From JBHOQX01 sp042408595 (GTDB lineage: Bacteria > Chloroflexota > Chloroflexia > Chloroflexales > Roseiflexaceae), in contig JBHOQX010000031.1 of assembly GCA_042408595.1 (NCBI GenBank), forward strand, positions 1-17,155: a DNA stretch of 17,155 nucleotides. The letters run 5' to 3'. The notes below the pieces were generated by a model. The model was given only the letters and a program-made list of their open reading frames with translations, was not told where the DNA came from and did no database searches. Below are positions 1 through 6,484 of this stretch, piece after piece (positions within the stretch are counted from its first letter, which is position 1; every line of letters begins with the position of its first letter). The translations under genes and the position numbers were made by a program.

Positions 1-526
1 GCTCGCCGGCGGCGTGGCCGTGATTCGTGTGGGCGGCGCCACTGAAGTTGAGGTGAAAGAGCGCAAAGATCTGGTGGAAGACGCCATGCACGCCACGCGT
101 GCCGCGGTGGAAGAGGGCGTGCTGCCCGGCGGCGGTGTGGCGCTGGCGCGCGCAAGCCTGATCCTCTCGAAGCTGAAGGTGGATAATGACGATCAACGCT
201 TCGGCATCGAGATCGTTCGCAAGGCAATCCAGGCCCCGCTGAGCCAGATTGCCGAGAACGCGGGTGAAGACGGCGCCGTGGTTGCCGGGAAAGTCCTTGA
301 GAAGGACGACTATAACTGGGGGTATGACGCCCAGAACGGCGAATTCAAGGATATGGTGAAGGCGGGCATCATCGATCCGACCAAGGTGGTGCGGACGGCG
401 CTGCAGGATGCGGCCTCGGTTGCCGGCCTCTTGATCACCACCGAGGCGATGATTGCCGAAAAGCCGGAGAAGAAAGCCGCGCCTGCGACCCCACCCGGCG
501 GCGGCATGGGTGATATGGACTTCTAA
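1..526 (+). CDS. groL: Chaperonin GroEL, C-terminal part (5' end outside the window)
   Basis: The open frame runs in from the left edge (first full codon at base 2) and encodes the last ~174 residues of the 60-kDa chaperonin, which folds proteins inside a double heptameric ring with GroES. Visible family landmarks are AGGVAVIRVGGATEVEVKE at the edge, then VEEGVLPGGGVAL, the equatorial-domain segment with NAGEDGAVV, the GYDAQNGEF motif, and GIIDPTKVVRTALQDAASVA. The protein ends in the typical Gly/Met-rich tail GGGMGDMDF. The KPEKKAA run before the tail resembles alphaproteobacterial GroEL, in my recollection. No start codon belongs to it here; the GTG at 14 is internal. A strong terminator follows the stop codon, so it is the last gene of its operon. 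The identification is very secure. Confidence 0.97.
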   Translation, partial: LAGGVAVIRVGGATEVEVKERKDLVEDAMHATRAAVEEGVLPGGGVALARASLILSKLKVDNDDQRFGIEIVRKAIQAPLSQIAENAGEDGAVVAGKVLEKDDYNWGYDAQNGEFKDMVKAGIIDPTKVVRTALQDAASVAGLLITTEAMIAEKPEKKAAPATPPGGGMGDMDF

Positions 527-555
527 GTCTTGGGATCGGCAGATCTCTCTCCAGG

Positions 556-584
556 GGGGCGAGTGGCGACACTCGCCCCTTTTT
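556..584 (+). terminator. Rho-independent terminator after groEL
   Basis: A perfect 10-bp stem is formed by GGGGCGAGTG (556-565) and CACTCGCCCC (570-579), with the 4-base loop GCGA. It is followed directly by five T residues (580-584). It lies 30 bases after the groEL stop codon and in the correct orientation. Seen directly in the sequence. Confidence 0.93.
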
Positions 585-787
585 CTTCGGCAATGCTTGA
601 CCCGGCCGGTGTCATGGATCGGTGATTGACAATCGTCGCAGTTTCTGCGCAACTCAAGGCGCAATCGTACTTTGGCTTGCCTTGCTGCGCTACCGTTGGA
701 CGGGATGCCTTCAAGACGTCCAATAGGCTCGGTTGTCCCACCGCCGCAGAAGGGTTTGCGGCACTTACAACGGAGTGCAATACAGCA

Positions 788-991
788 ATGGCTATCGGGA
801 CTGTAAAGTGGTTCAATACAACCAAAGGTTACGGATTCATTATGCCGCAGGACGGCGGAAAGGATGTGTTTGTTCACATCACCGCCGTGCAGGCAGCGGG
901 TCTCCGCGGCCTGAATGAGGGGCAGAAAGTTGCCTACGAGGTTGCCACTGAGCGCGGCAAGGCTGCGGCAGTGAAACTGCGGATCGTTTGA
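788..991 (+). CDS. Cold-shock domain protein, copy 1
   Basis: A 67-residue single-domain cold-shock protein, an OB-fold that binds single-stranded RNA or DNA and acts as an RNA chaperone. The RNA-binding motifs are intact: RNP1-like KGYGFI (residues 13-18) and RNP2-like DVFVHI (25-30), after the standard opening GTVKWFN. The start at 788 gives the usual family length; the frame stays open upstream to 626, but that stretch has no family similarity. A GGAG ribosome-binding site lies at 772-775. About 200 bases of untranslated leader separate the groEL terminator from the start, which leaves room for the long structured leader typical of cold-shock genes, though I cannot show regulation. About 50 of 67 residues are identical to the next gene. 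Confidence 0.95.
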   Translation: MAIGTVKWFNTTKGYGFIMPQDGGKDVFVHITAVQAAGLRGLNEGQKVAYEVATERGKAAAVKLRIV

Positions 992-1175
992 ATTTTCAAC
1001 CTTCGGTAGGTTAGGGCTTGGGGTTTCGCAGACAATGGCTCACGGCCTTGGCAATGCGATCCCCGGGCTTTATCCTTGTTCTCACAAATCCACCGTGTGC
1101 CAGGATCGATCAGGTAAGAACAACCCGCAAAAACGCGGCGGTGGTTTTGCAAGATGACTTGGGAGTAAATGAAAA

Positions 1176-1379
1176 ATGCCGATCGGAACGGTCAAGTGGT
1201 TCAATCCAACCAAGGGATACGGCTTCATCGTGCCGCAGGATGGGGGGAAGGATGTTTTCGTTCATATCACCGCCGTGCAGGCGGCCGGGTTGAAAAGCCT
1301 GAACGACGGGCAAAAGATTTCATACGAAATCACCAAGGAGCGCGGCAAGGACACCGCCACCAAGTTGAAATTGCTCTAG
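1176..1379 (+). CDS. Cold-shock domain protein, copy 2
   Basis: A second 67-residue cold-shock protein with the same RNA-binding motifs (KGYGFI at 13-18, DVFVHI at 25-30). It differs from the upstream copy mainly in the last third (about 50 of 67 positions identical), which points to an older tandem duplication that was retained. The start at 1176 matches the family and has a GGGAG site at 1161-1165. An ATG at 1169 is out of frame. The 184-base spacer from copy 1 shows no obvious shared leader by eye, so the copies may be expressed differently; this is inference. The role is the same as for copy 1: binding single-stranded RNA and preventing secondary structure, often during cold or growth transitions. 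Confidence 0.95.
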   Translation: MPIGTVKWFNPTKGYGFIVPQDGGKDVFVHITAVQAAGLKSLNDGQKISYEITKERGKDTATKLKLL

Positions 1380-1404
1380 CGCGATTTTTGCTTGGGACTA
1401 CGGA

Positions 1405-1440
1405 GACCCGCAAGAGTCTCTCGGCTTTTGCGGGGTCCTG
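1405..1440 (+). terminator. Possible terminator hairpin after the second csp
   Basis: GACCCGCAA (1405-1413) can pair with TTGCGGGGTC (1428-1437) with one bulged G, about 25 bases after the csp stop codon. The following GTTTAGG is a poor T tract, so the call is weak. The rest of 1380-1605 contains no recognisable gene. Confidence 0.3.
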
Positions 1441-1605
1441 TTTAGGGGGCGAAACGGACGGCGCTTTCCGTTTTCGCCGGCCTGCCGTCTTTCGGAATCA
1501 TCTCCGCCCATTCTTCACATGCCGAACGGCATCGGGTCGGTTACGGGCATGATCGCGGCACGCCGCGCTGTTGCCCGGAAGAATTTTCGCTTGCACTGAA
1601 TTGCA

Positions 1606-2457
1606 ATGGATGTGCCGGCGGCATCTCTTCCGACGCTCTTTGCAATCTCCGTCGGCGCCAGCGCGCTCGGCGGGGCGCTCGGAATGGCGACCGGCATCTT
1701 CATTGTTCCGCTTTTGACCATTCTTGCGGGCATCGATGTCCGTATCGCGATCGGTGCCAGTCTTGTTTCGGTCATCGCCTGCTCCTGCGGAAGCGCCGCA
1801 TCGTTTCTCAAGCAGCGGCTCACGAATGTGCGGCTGGCGCTCGTGTTAGAAACGGCAACAACCCTTGGAGCTGCAAGCGGCGTGGCACTTTCCGGTGCGG
1901 TTCCGGTTCCTTTTCTTTATGCAATATTTGCGGTGGTGCTTCTCGTCTCTGCCTGGCAGATGCTGCGGCGTCGAGAAGCCGCCATGGCACCTGCTCTGGC
2001 AGAGCGGTCCCGCAAATGGGTGCGTAAGCTTGATTCGGTCTATCCGGATCACACCGTGGGCAGCGAGGTGCGATATCGGGTAGACCGTCTGCCGGCGGGA
2101 CTGGCGTTGATGTACGGCGCCGGGCTGCTCTCGGCGCTTCTTGGAATCGGCAGCGGAGTGCTGAAAATTCCCGCAATGGACACGGCGCTTCGCTTACCGA
2201 TCAAGGTTTCATCAGCCACCTCGAACTTCATGATCGGCGTGACGGCCGCCGCCAGTGCCGGCTCTTATTTCATGCGCGGCGCAATCGTGCCGGAGATTGC
2301 CGGCCCGGTGGCTTTGGGCTCCGTTGTCGGAGCGGTTCTGGGGGCGCGCCTGCTCGCGTTCATTTCACCAGGCAAGCTTCGCGTGGTTTTCGTGGTCGTG
2401 CTTATTGTGTTAGCCGTCAAGATGGCGTTCATGGCGATCGGAATGCGCGGATTATGA
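1606..2457 (+). CDS. TauE/SafE (TSUP) family membrane exporter
   Basis: A 283-residue, strongly hydrophobic protein of the sulfite exporter TauE/SafE (TSUP, formerly DUF81) family. These proteins move small anions such as sulfite, sulfonates or related organic acids across the inner membrane. The sequence shows two homologous halves, each opening with a Gly/Ala-rich helix: GALGMATGIFIVPLLTILAG in the N-terminal half, and GLLSALLGIGSGVLKIPAM with the following ATSNFMIGVTAAAS in the C-terminal half. A hydrophilic loop at about residues 125-160 separates them. I count roughly eight membrane segments. An in-frame stop lies just upstream (1597-1599), so ATG 1606 is the only reasonable start, although no clear ribosome-binding site is present. 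Its stop overlaps the start of the DUF1634 gene, a pairing often seen for this family. The substrate cannot be read from sequence. Confidence 0.88.
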   Translation: MDVPAASLPTLFAISVGASALGGALGMATGIFIVPLLTILAGIDVRIAIGASLVSVIACSCGSAASFLKQRLTNVRLALVLETATTLGAASGVALSGAVPVPFLYAIFAVVLLVSAWQMLRRREAAMAPALAERSRKWVRKLDSVYPDHTVGSEVRYRVDRLPAGLALMYGAGLLSALLGIGSGVLKIPAMDTALRLPIKVSSATSNFMIGVTAAASAGSYFMRGAIVPEIAGPVALGSVVGAVLGARLLAFISPGKLRVVFVVVLIVLAVKMAFMAIGMRGL

Positions 2458-2774
2458 CCATGACGGTGTCCACATCGGATATTCCCGATCGTTTGAATAG
2501 CCACTTGATGCGGCTTTTGGGTTTTGGAACCTGGGTCTCTTGCGCGCTCATCGCCGCGGGAATGGTGTTGCAAGCGCTGGGCTTTCCCGCGCACGCGGGA
2601 GCCGGGCATTTGATCTCAGCCGGAATCGTGCTGCTGATCGCGCTTCCGACACTGCGCGTTGCGGTGATGGGGATCTGGTTTCTGTTGCATCGCGATCTCG
2701 AATTCACTGTGATCGCCGCGCTCGTTTTGGCGATTATCGCGGCATCGACTTTCTTCGGAGCCGGGGCGCATTAA
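2454..2774 (+). CDS. DUF1634 small membrane protein, partner of the TSUP exporter
   Basis: A 106-residue protein with three hydrophobic segments: about residues 22-43, 50-75 (containing GHLISAGIVLLIALPTLRV) and 83-102. It matches the DUF1634 family, whose members typically sit next to TauE/SafE exporters and whose function is unknown. The ATGA overlap (start 2454, upstream stop 2455-2457) indicates translational coupling and probably a joint membrane complex. A second ATG in frame at 2460 is an alternative start. The short C-terminus ends shortly after the last hydrophobic segment. Family assignment is from recalled motif pattern and context; the coupling is seen directly. Confidence 0.8.
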   Translation: MTMTVSTSDIPDRLNSHLMRLLGFGTWVSCALIAAGMVLQALGFPAHAGAGHLISAGIVLLIALPTLRVAVMGIWFLLHRDLEFTVIAALVLAIIAASTFFGAGAH

Positions 2775-2789
2775 CGGGCAATATTGCGT

Positions 2790-2815
2790 GCCGGTTTCCG
2801 GAACTCGGAAACGGC
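2790..2815. terminator. Stem-loop between convergent genes
   Basis: GTTTCC (2794-2799) pairs with GGAAAC (2807-2812), extended by GCC/GGC with one bulged G. It lies between the convergent DUF1634 gene and argF, where a bidirectional terminator would be expected. There is no T run, so this is tentative. Confidence 0.3.
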
Positions 2816-2852
2816 CGATCACAGAACCGGCGCCCCGCGCCCTTCCGCCGCC

Positions 2853-3812
2853 TTAACGCAGCGCACCAAGCACCCAGGCCAGCACGCCTTTTTGCGCATG
2901 CAGCCGGTTTTCCGCTTCATCGAAGACCACCGATTGCGGGCCGTCGATCACTTCATCGGTGACTTCCTCGCCCCGATGCGCCGGCAGACAATGCATGAAA
3001 ATCGCATCTTCCGCGGCGGCGGCCATCAACGCGCGGGTGACCTGATAAGGGGCAAGAAGATCGCGGCGGTTGGCATTCGGCGGATCCGACATGCTCACCC
3101 AGGTGTCCGTCACCACGCACCGGGCCCCTTGAACGGCGACGAAGGGATCCCGCATCAGCTCGATCCGCCCGCCGAGCGCTTGGGCCCAAGCTAGCACTTC
3201 GGGCCGCGGGGCAAGCTCGGCCGGGGTGGCGAGCCTCAAGGTGAAGCCGAAACGCACGGCTGCCTCGATCCAGCTTTGCGCCACGTTATTGCCGGCGCCG
3301 CACCAGGCCACCACTTGCCCGGCGATCGGGCCGCGATGCTCCTCAAAGGTCAGGATATCCGCCATGACCTGACACGGGTGCGAGGTATCGGTCAGCCCAT
3401 TGATCACCGGCACCGTGGCGTGTTGCGCGAGCTCATGCAATTTCGCCGCCCGATCCGTGCGCAGCATAATGGCATCCACAAAGCGGGAGAGAACGCGCGC
3501 GGTATCCGCAACCGTCTCCCCTCGGCCCAATTGCATGTCGCGCCCGGCCAGCACCACCACCTCGCCGCCCAACTGCCGCATCGCCAGCTCGAAACTCACG
3601 CGGGTTCGGGTGCTGGGTTTTTCAAAAATGAGCGCGAGCGTGCGCCCGGTGAGCGGGCGTGAATTCAGCGTTCCCGCTCGCTTGAAACCGACGGCGGCAT
3701 CCAGCATTTGCCGCAGGGTTGCGGCATCGAAATCCTTCAAATCCAGGAAATGGCGCGGCGGCGGGCGCGAGACGGCGCTGCTTTCCGCATGCGTTGGCGT
3801 GACCTGGCTCAT
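2853..3812 (-). CDS. argF: Ornithine carbamoyltransferase
   Basis: A 319-residue enzyme that makes citrulline from ornithine and carbamoyl phosphate, the sixth step of arginine synthesis, in the cytosol. Diagnostic motifs are all present: STRTR (67-71) for carbamoyl phosphate, HPCQ (145-148), DTWVSMSD (236-243) in the ornithine-binding loop, and HCLP (274-277) with the catalytic Cys. Length is normal for the family. The frame is open further upstream, but ATG 3812 forms an ATGA overlap with the argD stop, so translational coupling fixes the start. An argD-argF pair is common in alphaproteobacteria. Base composition and codon choice are less GC-extreme than in the genes right of 4200, in keeping with the left part having a different origin. 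Confidence 0.96.
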   Translation of the reverse strand: MSQVTPTHAESSAVSRPPPRHFLDLKDFDAATLRQMLDAAVGFKRAGTLNSRPLTGRTLALIFEKPSTRTRVSFELAMRQLGGEVVVLAGRDMQLGRGETVADTARVLSRFVDAIMLRTDRAAKLHELAQHATVPVINGLTDTSHPCQVMADILTFEEHRGPIAGQVVAWCGAGNNVAQSWIEAAVRFGFTLRLATPAELAPRPEVLAWAQALGGRIELMRDPFVAVQGARCVVTDTWVSMSDPPNANRRDLLAPYQVTRALMAAAAEDAIFMHCLPAHRGEEVTDEVIDGPQSVVFDEAENRLHAQKGVLAWVLGALR

Positions 3813-5032
3813 GCAGCGGCGACTGCTCTCTTGTTTGCGGTTTTGTGAAGCCGCGCTGCCGCCGCGCGCAACATATCCAGCGCGGCATCGCATTCCGCGT
3901 CGGAAACGATCAACGGCGGCATCAGCCGCACCACATTTTCCGCGGCGTTGATGACCAATAGCCCCTCTTGAATAAGCGCCTCCTGCACCTCGGCTTGCGG
4001 AACGGCGCATTTCAGGCCAAGCAACAGGCCTTGGCCGCGCGCCTCCGTAAACACGGTGGGGAATTTCTGCACAAGCGCCTCCAGGCCTGCTTTCAGCCGC
4101 GCCCCCTTGCGGACGACGTCATCGAGAAAGCCCGGGGAAAGGATCACATCCAAGACCGCATGCGCAGCGGCACATGCCAGCGGGTTGCCGCCGAAGGTGC
4201 TGCCGTGGCTCCCCTGCGGCAGCGGGCCGAGCCGCCCGTGGATGGCGACCGCCCCGAGGGGCAGCCCGCCGCCGATCGCCTTCGCTGCGGCCAGCAGGTC
4301 CGGCGCCAGGCCGTAGCGCTCGCAGGCCCACAGCGTCCCGGTGCGCCCGAAGCCGGTCTGCACTTCGTCCACGATCAGCAGCGCGCCGCGCTCGCGGCAC
4401 AGGTGGGCCGCCGCCGCCACGAACGCCGCGCTCGCCGGGCGCACCCCGCCCTCGCCCTGCACCAGCTCGATCAGCACCGCCGCCGTATGATCGTCCACCG
4501 ACTCCGCCAGCGCCTCGGGCCGGTCGAACGGGACGTGCGCGAAGCCGGGCACCAGCGGCGCGAACGGCTCGCGGTATTTCGGCTCCCAGGTAGCCGAGAG
4601 CGCGCCCATCGTCCGCCCGTGGAAGCCGCGCGCCGCCGCGACAACATTCGGGCGGCCCGTCAGCAACCGGGCGAACTTGAGCGCCGCCTCGATCGCCTCC
4701 GCGCCGGAGTTGCACAGGAAGACGCGCTCCAGGCCGGCCGGCATACTCGCCAGCAACTCGGCCTGGTAGGCCGCCCGCTCGTCGTTCGGCAGGATCTCCG
4801 GACAGGAGATCAGCCGCTCCGCCTGGGCGCGAATGGCGGCTGCGACCGCCGGGTTGGCGTGGCCCAGGTTCGCCGCGCCCTGCCCGCCGACGCAGTCGAT
4901 GTACTCGCGTCCGTCGGCGTCCCACAGCCGCGCCCCCGCCCCGCGCACAATCGCGACCGGGCGCTTCGGATAGACGCCGCTGGTGTGGGCGCTCTCCAGC
5001 GCGATGATCTCGGCGTTGGTGTGTGGTATCAT
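3809..5032 (-). CDS. argD: ArgD/LysJ-family aminotransferase, apparently a hybrid of two sources
   Basis: A 407-residue class-III PLP aminotransferase. Family members convert N-acetylglutamate semialdehyde to acetylornithine (ArgD) or the LysW-bound semialdehyde to LysW-lysine (LysJ). Motifs are in order: NSGAEA (108-113), GFHGRTMGALSAT (136-148), DEVQTGFGR (222-230), the PLP-binding Lys in KAIGGGLPLGA (Lys251), and GSTFGGNPLA (277-286). Start 5032 has GGAG seven bases upstream (5040-5043) and gives the usual length. The N-terminal ~276 residues, with PNDERAAYQAELLA and very GC-rich codons, resemble the LysJ expected in the neighbouring lysine cluster. The C-terminal ~115 residues resemble alphaproteobacterial ArgD and are coupled to argF. 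The join lies near residues 277-290. The frame is intact, so a functional hybrid is possible, but an assembly artefact is more likely. Confidence 0.9.
   Translation of the reverse strand: MIPHTNAEIIALESAHTSGVYPKRPVAIVRGAGARLWDADGREYIDCVGGQGAANLGHANPAVAAAIRAQAERLISCPEILPNDERAAYQAELLASMPAGLERVFLCNSGAEAIEAALKFARLLTGRPNVVAAARGFHGRTMGALSATWEPKYREPFAPLVPGFAHVPFDRPEALAESVDDHTAAVLIELVQGEGGVRPASAAFVAAAAHLCRERGALLIVDEVQTGFGRTGTLWACERYGLAPDLLAAAKAIGGGLPLGAVAIHGRLGPLPQGSHGSTFGGNPLACAAAHAVLDVILSPGFLDDVVRKGARLKAGLEALVQKFPTVFTEARGQGLLLGLKCAVPQAEVQEALIQEGLLVINAAENVVRLMPPLIVSDAECDAALDMLRAAAARLHKTANKRAVAAA
4140..4215. other. Probable junction between two sequence sources
   Basis: Inside the aminotransferase gene, the stretch coding for the conserved GSTFGGNPLACAAA motif (4163-4204) separates moderately GC-rich, alphaproteobacterial-looking sequence on the left from very GC-rich, Chloroflexi-looking sequence on the right. 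Gene families, intergenic repeat content and composition all change here. The exact base cannot be fixed by eye because both parents would share this motif. The change in character is what I read; the recombination or assembly explanation is inference. Confidence 0.6.
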
Positions 5033-5083
5033 GCCTGGGCTCCGATGGCAAGTGCAGATCGTCGAGTGCAGGTGGTGCGGAAC

Positions 5084-5518
5084 ATGGACTCCCTTGGCAA
5101 TACCCGGCGAGCCGCGCTCGCGGCGCTCTGCCAGCAGATCGGTGCGACCCTGCTCGACGCCTTTGGCAGCCGCGCCCGTGAGGCGCTCGCCTGGATCGAC
5201 GACGGCCCGCCGCTGACCTCCGGCCCGTCCGCCCTGGACATCGGCCCGCGGGTGGCACCGGGCGTCCACTGGACGGCCGCCGAGAAGGTGCGGATGGCCC
5301 AGGCGCTCGAAGCGCTGTTCGGCGTCGACCGGGTCGATCTGGTCGTGCTGAACGAGGCCGACCCGTTCCTCGCCGCCAAGATCATCCGTGGCGAGCGCCC
5401 GAATGCCGCCGACACGCGCGATGCCGACGAGTACGACTTGTATGTGCTGCGGCGAGGGGGTGATCTCGCCCCGCTCGAGCACGAGCGACTCGCGCTGATC
5501 TTCCAGGTGAAGGAATGA
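5084..5518 (+). CDS. MNT-type nucleotidyltransferase, antitoxin-like, with an altered active site
   Basis: A 144-residue protein of the minimal nucleotidyltransferase (MNT, DNA polymerase beta-like) family. In MntA/HepT systems the MNT protein is the antitoxin and adds AMP to the HEPN toxin. The GS motif is present in AFGSRAR (26-32), and a third acidic strand may be VDLVVL (84-89). The expected D-x-D appears as SALDIG (49-54): the first Asp is Ala50 (codon GCC, 5231-5233) and Asp52 is kept. The GS-to-DxD distance is also longer than the usual ten or so residues. ATG 5084 leaves 51 bases to the divergent aminotransferase start; ATG 5045 is an alternative. The stop overlaps the HEPN gene by 4 bases. 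Catalytic activity is doubtful. Confidence 0.78.
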   Translation: MDSLGNTRRAALAALCQQIGATLLDAFGSRAREALAWIDDGPPLTSGPSALDIGPRVAPGVHWTAAEKVRMAQALEALFGVDRVDLVVLNEADPFLAAKIIRGERPNAADTRDADEYDLYVLRRGGDLAPLEHERLALIFQVKE

Positions 5519-5937
5519 TGCCCTCGCGCTCCAGCCGGCGCGTGGCTGGCGACCGCCTCGCCCTGATCGATCCTCATCCTTTCTTCGCCGACCGGCGCAA
5601 TGTCGGGACGGCGGAGTCGTGCCGGCGGCGCAGCCTGGAGGCGCTCCTCGATATCGGGTGGCATATCCTGGCGCACGCCGACGGCATCGGCGTGAGCGAA
5701 TATCGCGAGATCGCCGCCCGTCTTGTGGAGCGGCAGGCACTCGTCCACGAGGAGGCAACGCTGCTCGGCACGCTGGCTGGCTACAGCAACCGAATGATGC
5801 ACGTCTACCACGAGATCGTGGCTCCCGACGAGCTCGACCATATTTATTCTACGCAACTCGGCGATGTCGAACGCATCGCCGACCCCTTCCGCCGGTGGGT
5901 GAGCAAGCATCCCGAGCAGGTGAGCGACGAGCTATGA
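5515..5937 (+). CDS. HEPN domain protein (DUF86/HepT-like), toxin-like, with an altered RNase motif
   Basis: A 140-residue, mostly helical protein of the DUF86/HepT type, the RNase toxin partner of MNT antitoxins. Recognisable parts are LEALLDIGWHILA (41-53), SEYREIA (61-67) and LLGTLAGYSNRMMHVYHE (83-100), followed by ELDHIY. The HEPN signature is R-x4-H-x-Y. Here His96 and Tyr98 (the residue AMPylated in HepT) are present, but the expected Arg91 is Ser (codon AGC, 5785-5787). The gene is coupled by ATGA overlaps to the MNT gene before it and the flavoprotein gene after it. ATG 5518 is an equally possible start. The family is fairly certain from motif plus partner; RNase activity is uncertain. 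Confidence 0.8.
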   Translation: MMPSRSSRRVAGDRLALIDPHPFFADRRNVGTAESCRRRSLEALLDIGWHILAHADGIGVSEYREIAARLVERQALVHEEATLLGTLAGYSNRMMHVYHEIVAPDELDHIYSTQLGDVERIADPFRRWVSKHPEQVSDEL

Positions 5938-6431
5938 AACCCGACGAACTCGCCATCGTCGCCCGGCTGCTGCACGGGCAACGCCAGGCGGCCCTCGGCA
6001 CGCTGGCGGACGGCACACCGTTCGTCTCCATGGTCGCCTTCGCCGCCGAGCCGGATTTCGCTGGCTTGTTGCTGCATCTGAGCGGCCTTGCGCCGCATAC
6101 CCGCCACCTCCGCGCCGACCCACGCTGCTCGCTGCTCGTCGCCGAACCGGATGGCCCGGCGGTCGAGGATGTGCAGACCCTGGCGCGAATCACCCTGGTC
6201 GGCAGGGCAGCCCCGCTGGCGAAGGACGGCCCCGACTATGCCGCCGCGCGCGCGCGCTACCTCGACCGGCTACCCGCCGCGGCCATGCTGTTCGACTTCC
6301 CGGACTTCCAACTGTGGCGCTTCGCTCCGACCGAGGCGCGCTATGTCGGCGGCTTCGCCCGGGCTTACACGCTCACGCCGGAGCACCTGCGGCAGGCGGC
6401 TCGTCTCTTGGCCACCGGGGGCACAGAGTAA
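5934..6431 (+). CDS. Pyridoxamine 5'-phosphate oxidase-like flavin-binding protein
   Basis: A 165-residue protein of the split-barrel FMN-binding fold (pyridoxamine 5'-phosphate oxidase-related, HugZ-like). The N-terminal part has RQAALGTLADGTPFVSMVAF, a typical first strand pair. It is followed by LSGLAPHTRHLRADPRCSLLV (the usual LAxHTxNLxxDPRxSLL pattern) and a C-terminal FQLWRFAPTEARYVGGFARAY, in which the family usually contacts flavin or haem. Members bind FMN, F420 or haem, and the exact ligand cannot be told. The start at 5934 overlaps the HEPN stop codon (ATGA), so all three plus-strand genes form one coupled unit. It ends 53 bases from the convergent lysZ stop. Its co-transcription with an MNT-HEPN pair is unusual and has no obvious functional reason. 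Confidence 0.83.
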   Translation: MKPDELAIVARLLHGQRQAALGTLADGTPFVSMVAFAAEPDFAGLLLHLSGLAPHTRHLRADPRCSLLVAEPDGPAVEDVQTLARITLVGRAAPLAKDGPDYAAARARYLDRLPAAAMLFDFPDFQLWRFAPTEARYVGGFARAYTLTPEHLRQAARLLATGGTE

Positions 6432-6484
6432 CTTGCAGGATCACTTGTCCGATTCCTACGGGCGATCCCCTGTGCCCTCGGTGG

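Noticed and set aside
626..654. TTGACA at 626-631 as a promoter for the first csp
   Set aside because: No -10-like hexamer is found 16-18 bases downstream (the sequence there is GCAACT). It was not listed as a promoter.
3968..5083. Long plus-strand open frame opposite argD, continuous with the MNT gene
   Set aside because: It is the antisense shadow of a GC-rich gene: no family motifs are present and it is full of Arg, Ala and Gln. Only the part from about 5084 onward is a real protein.
5033..5758. N-terminal extension of the aminotransferase frame beyond 5032
   Set aside because: It is low-complexity and antisense to the MNT/HEPN genes. The family start and a good ribosome-binding site are at 5032.
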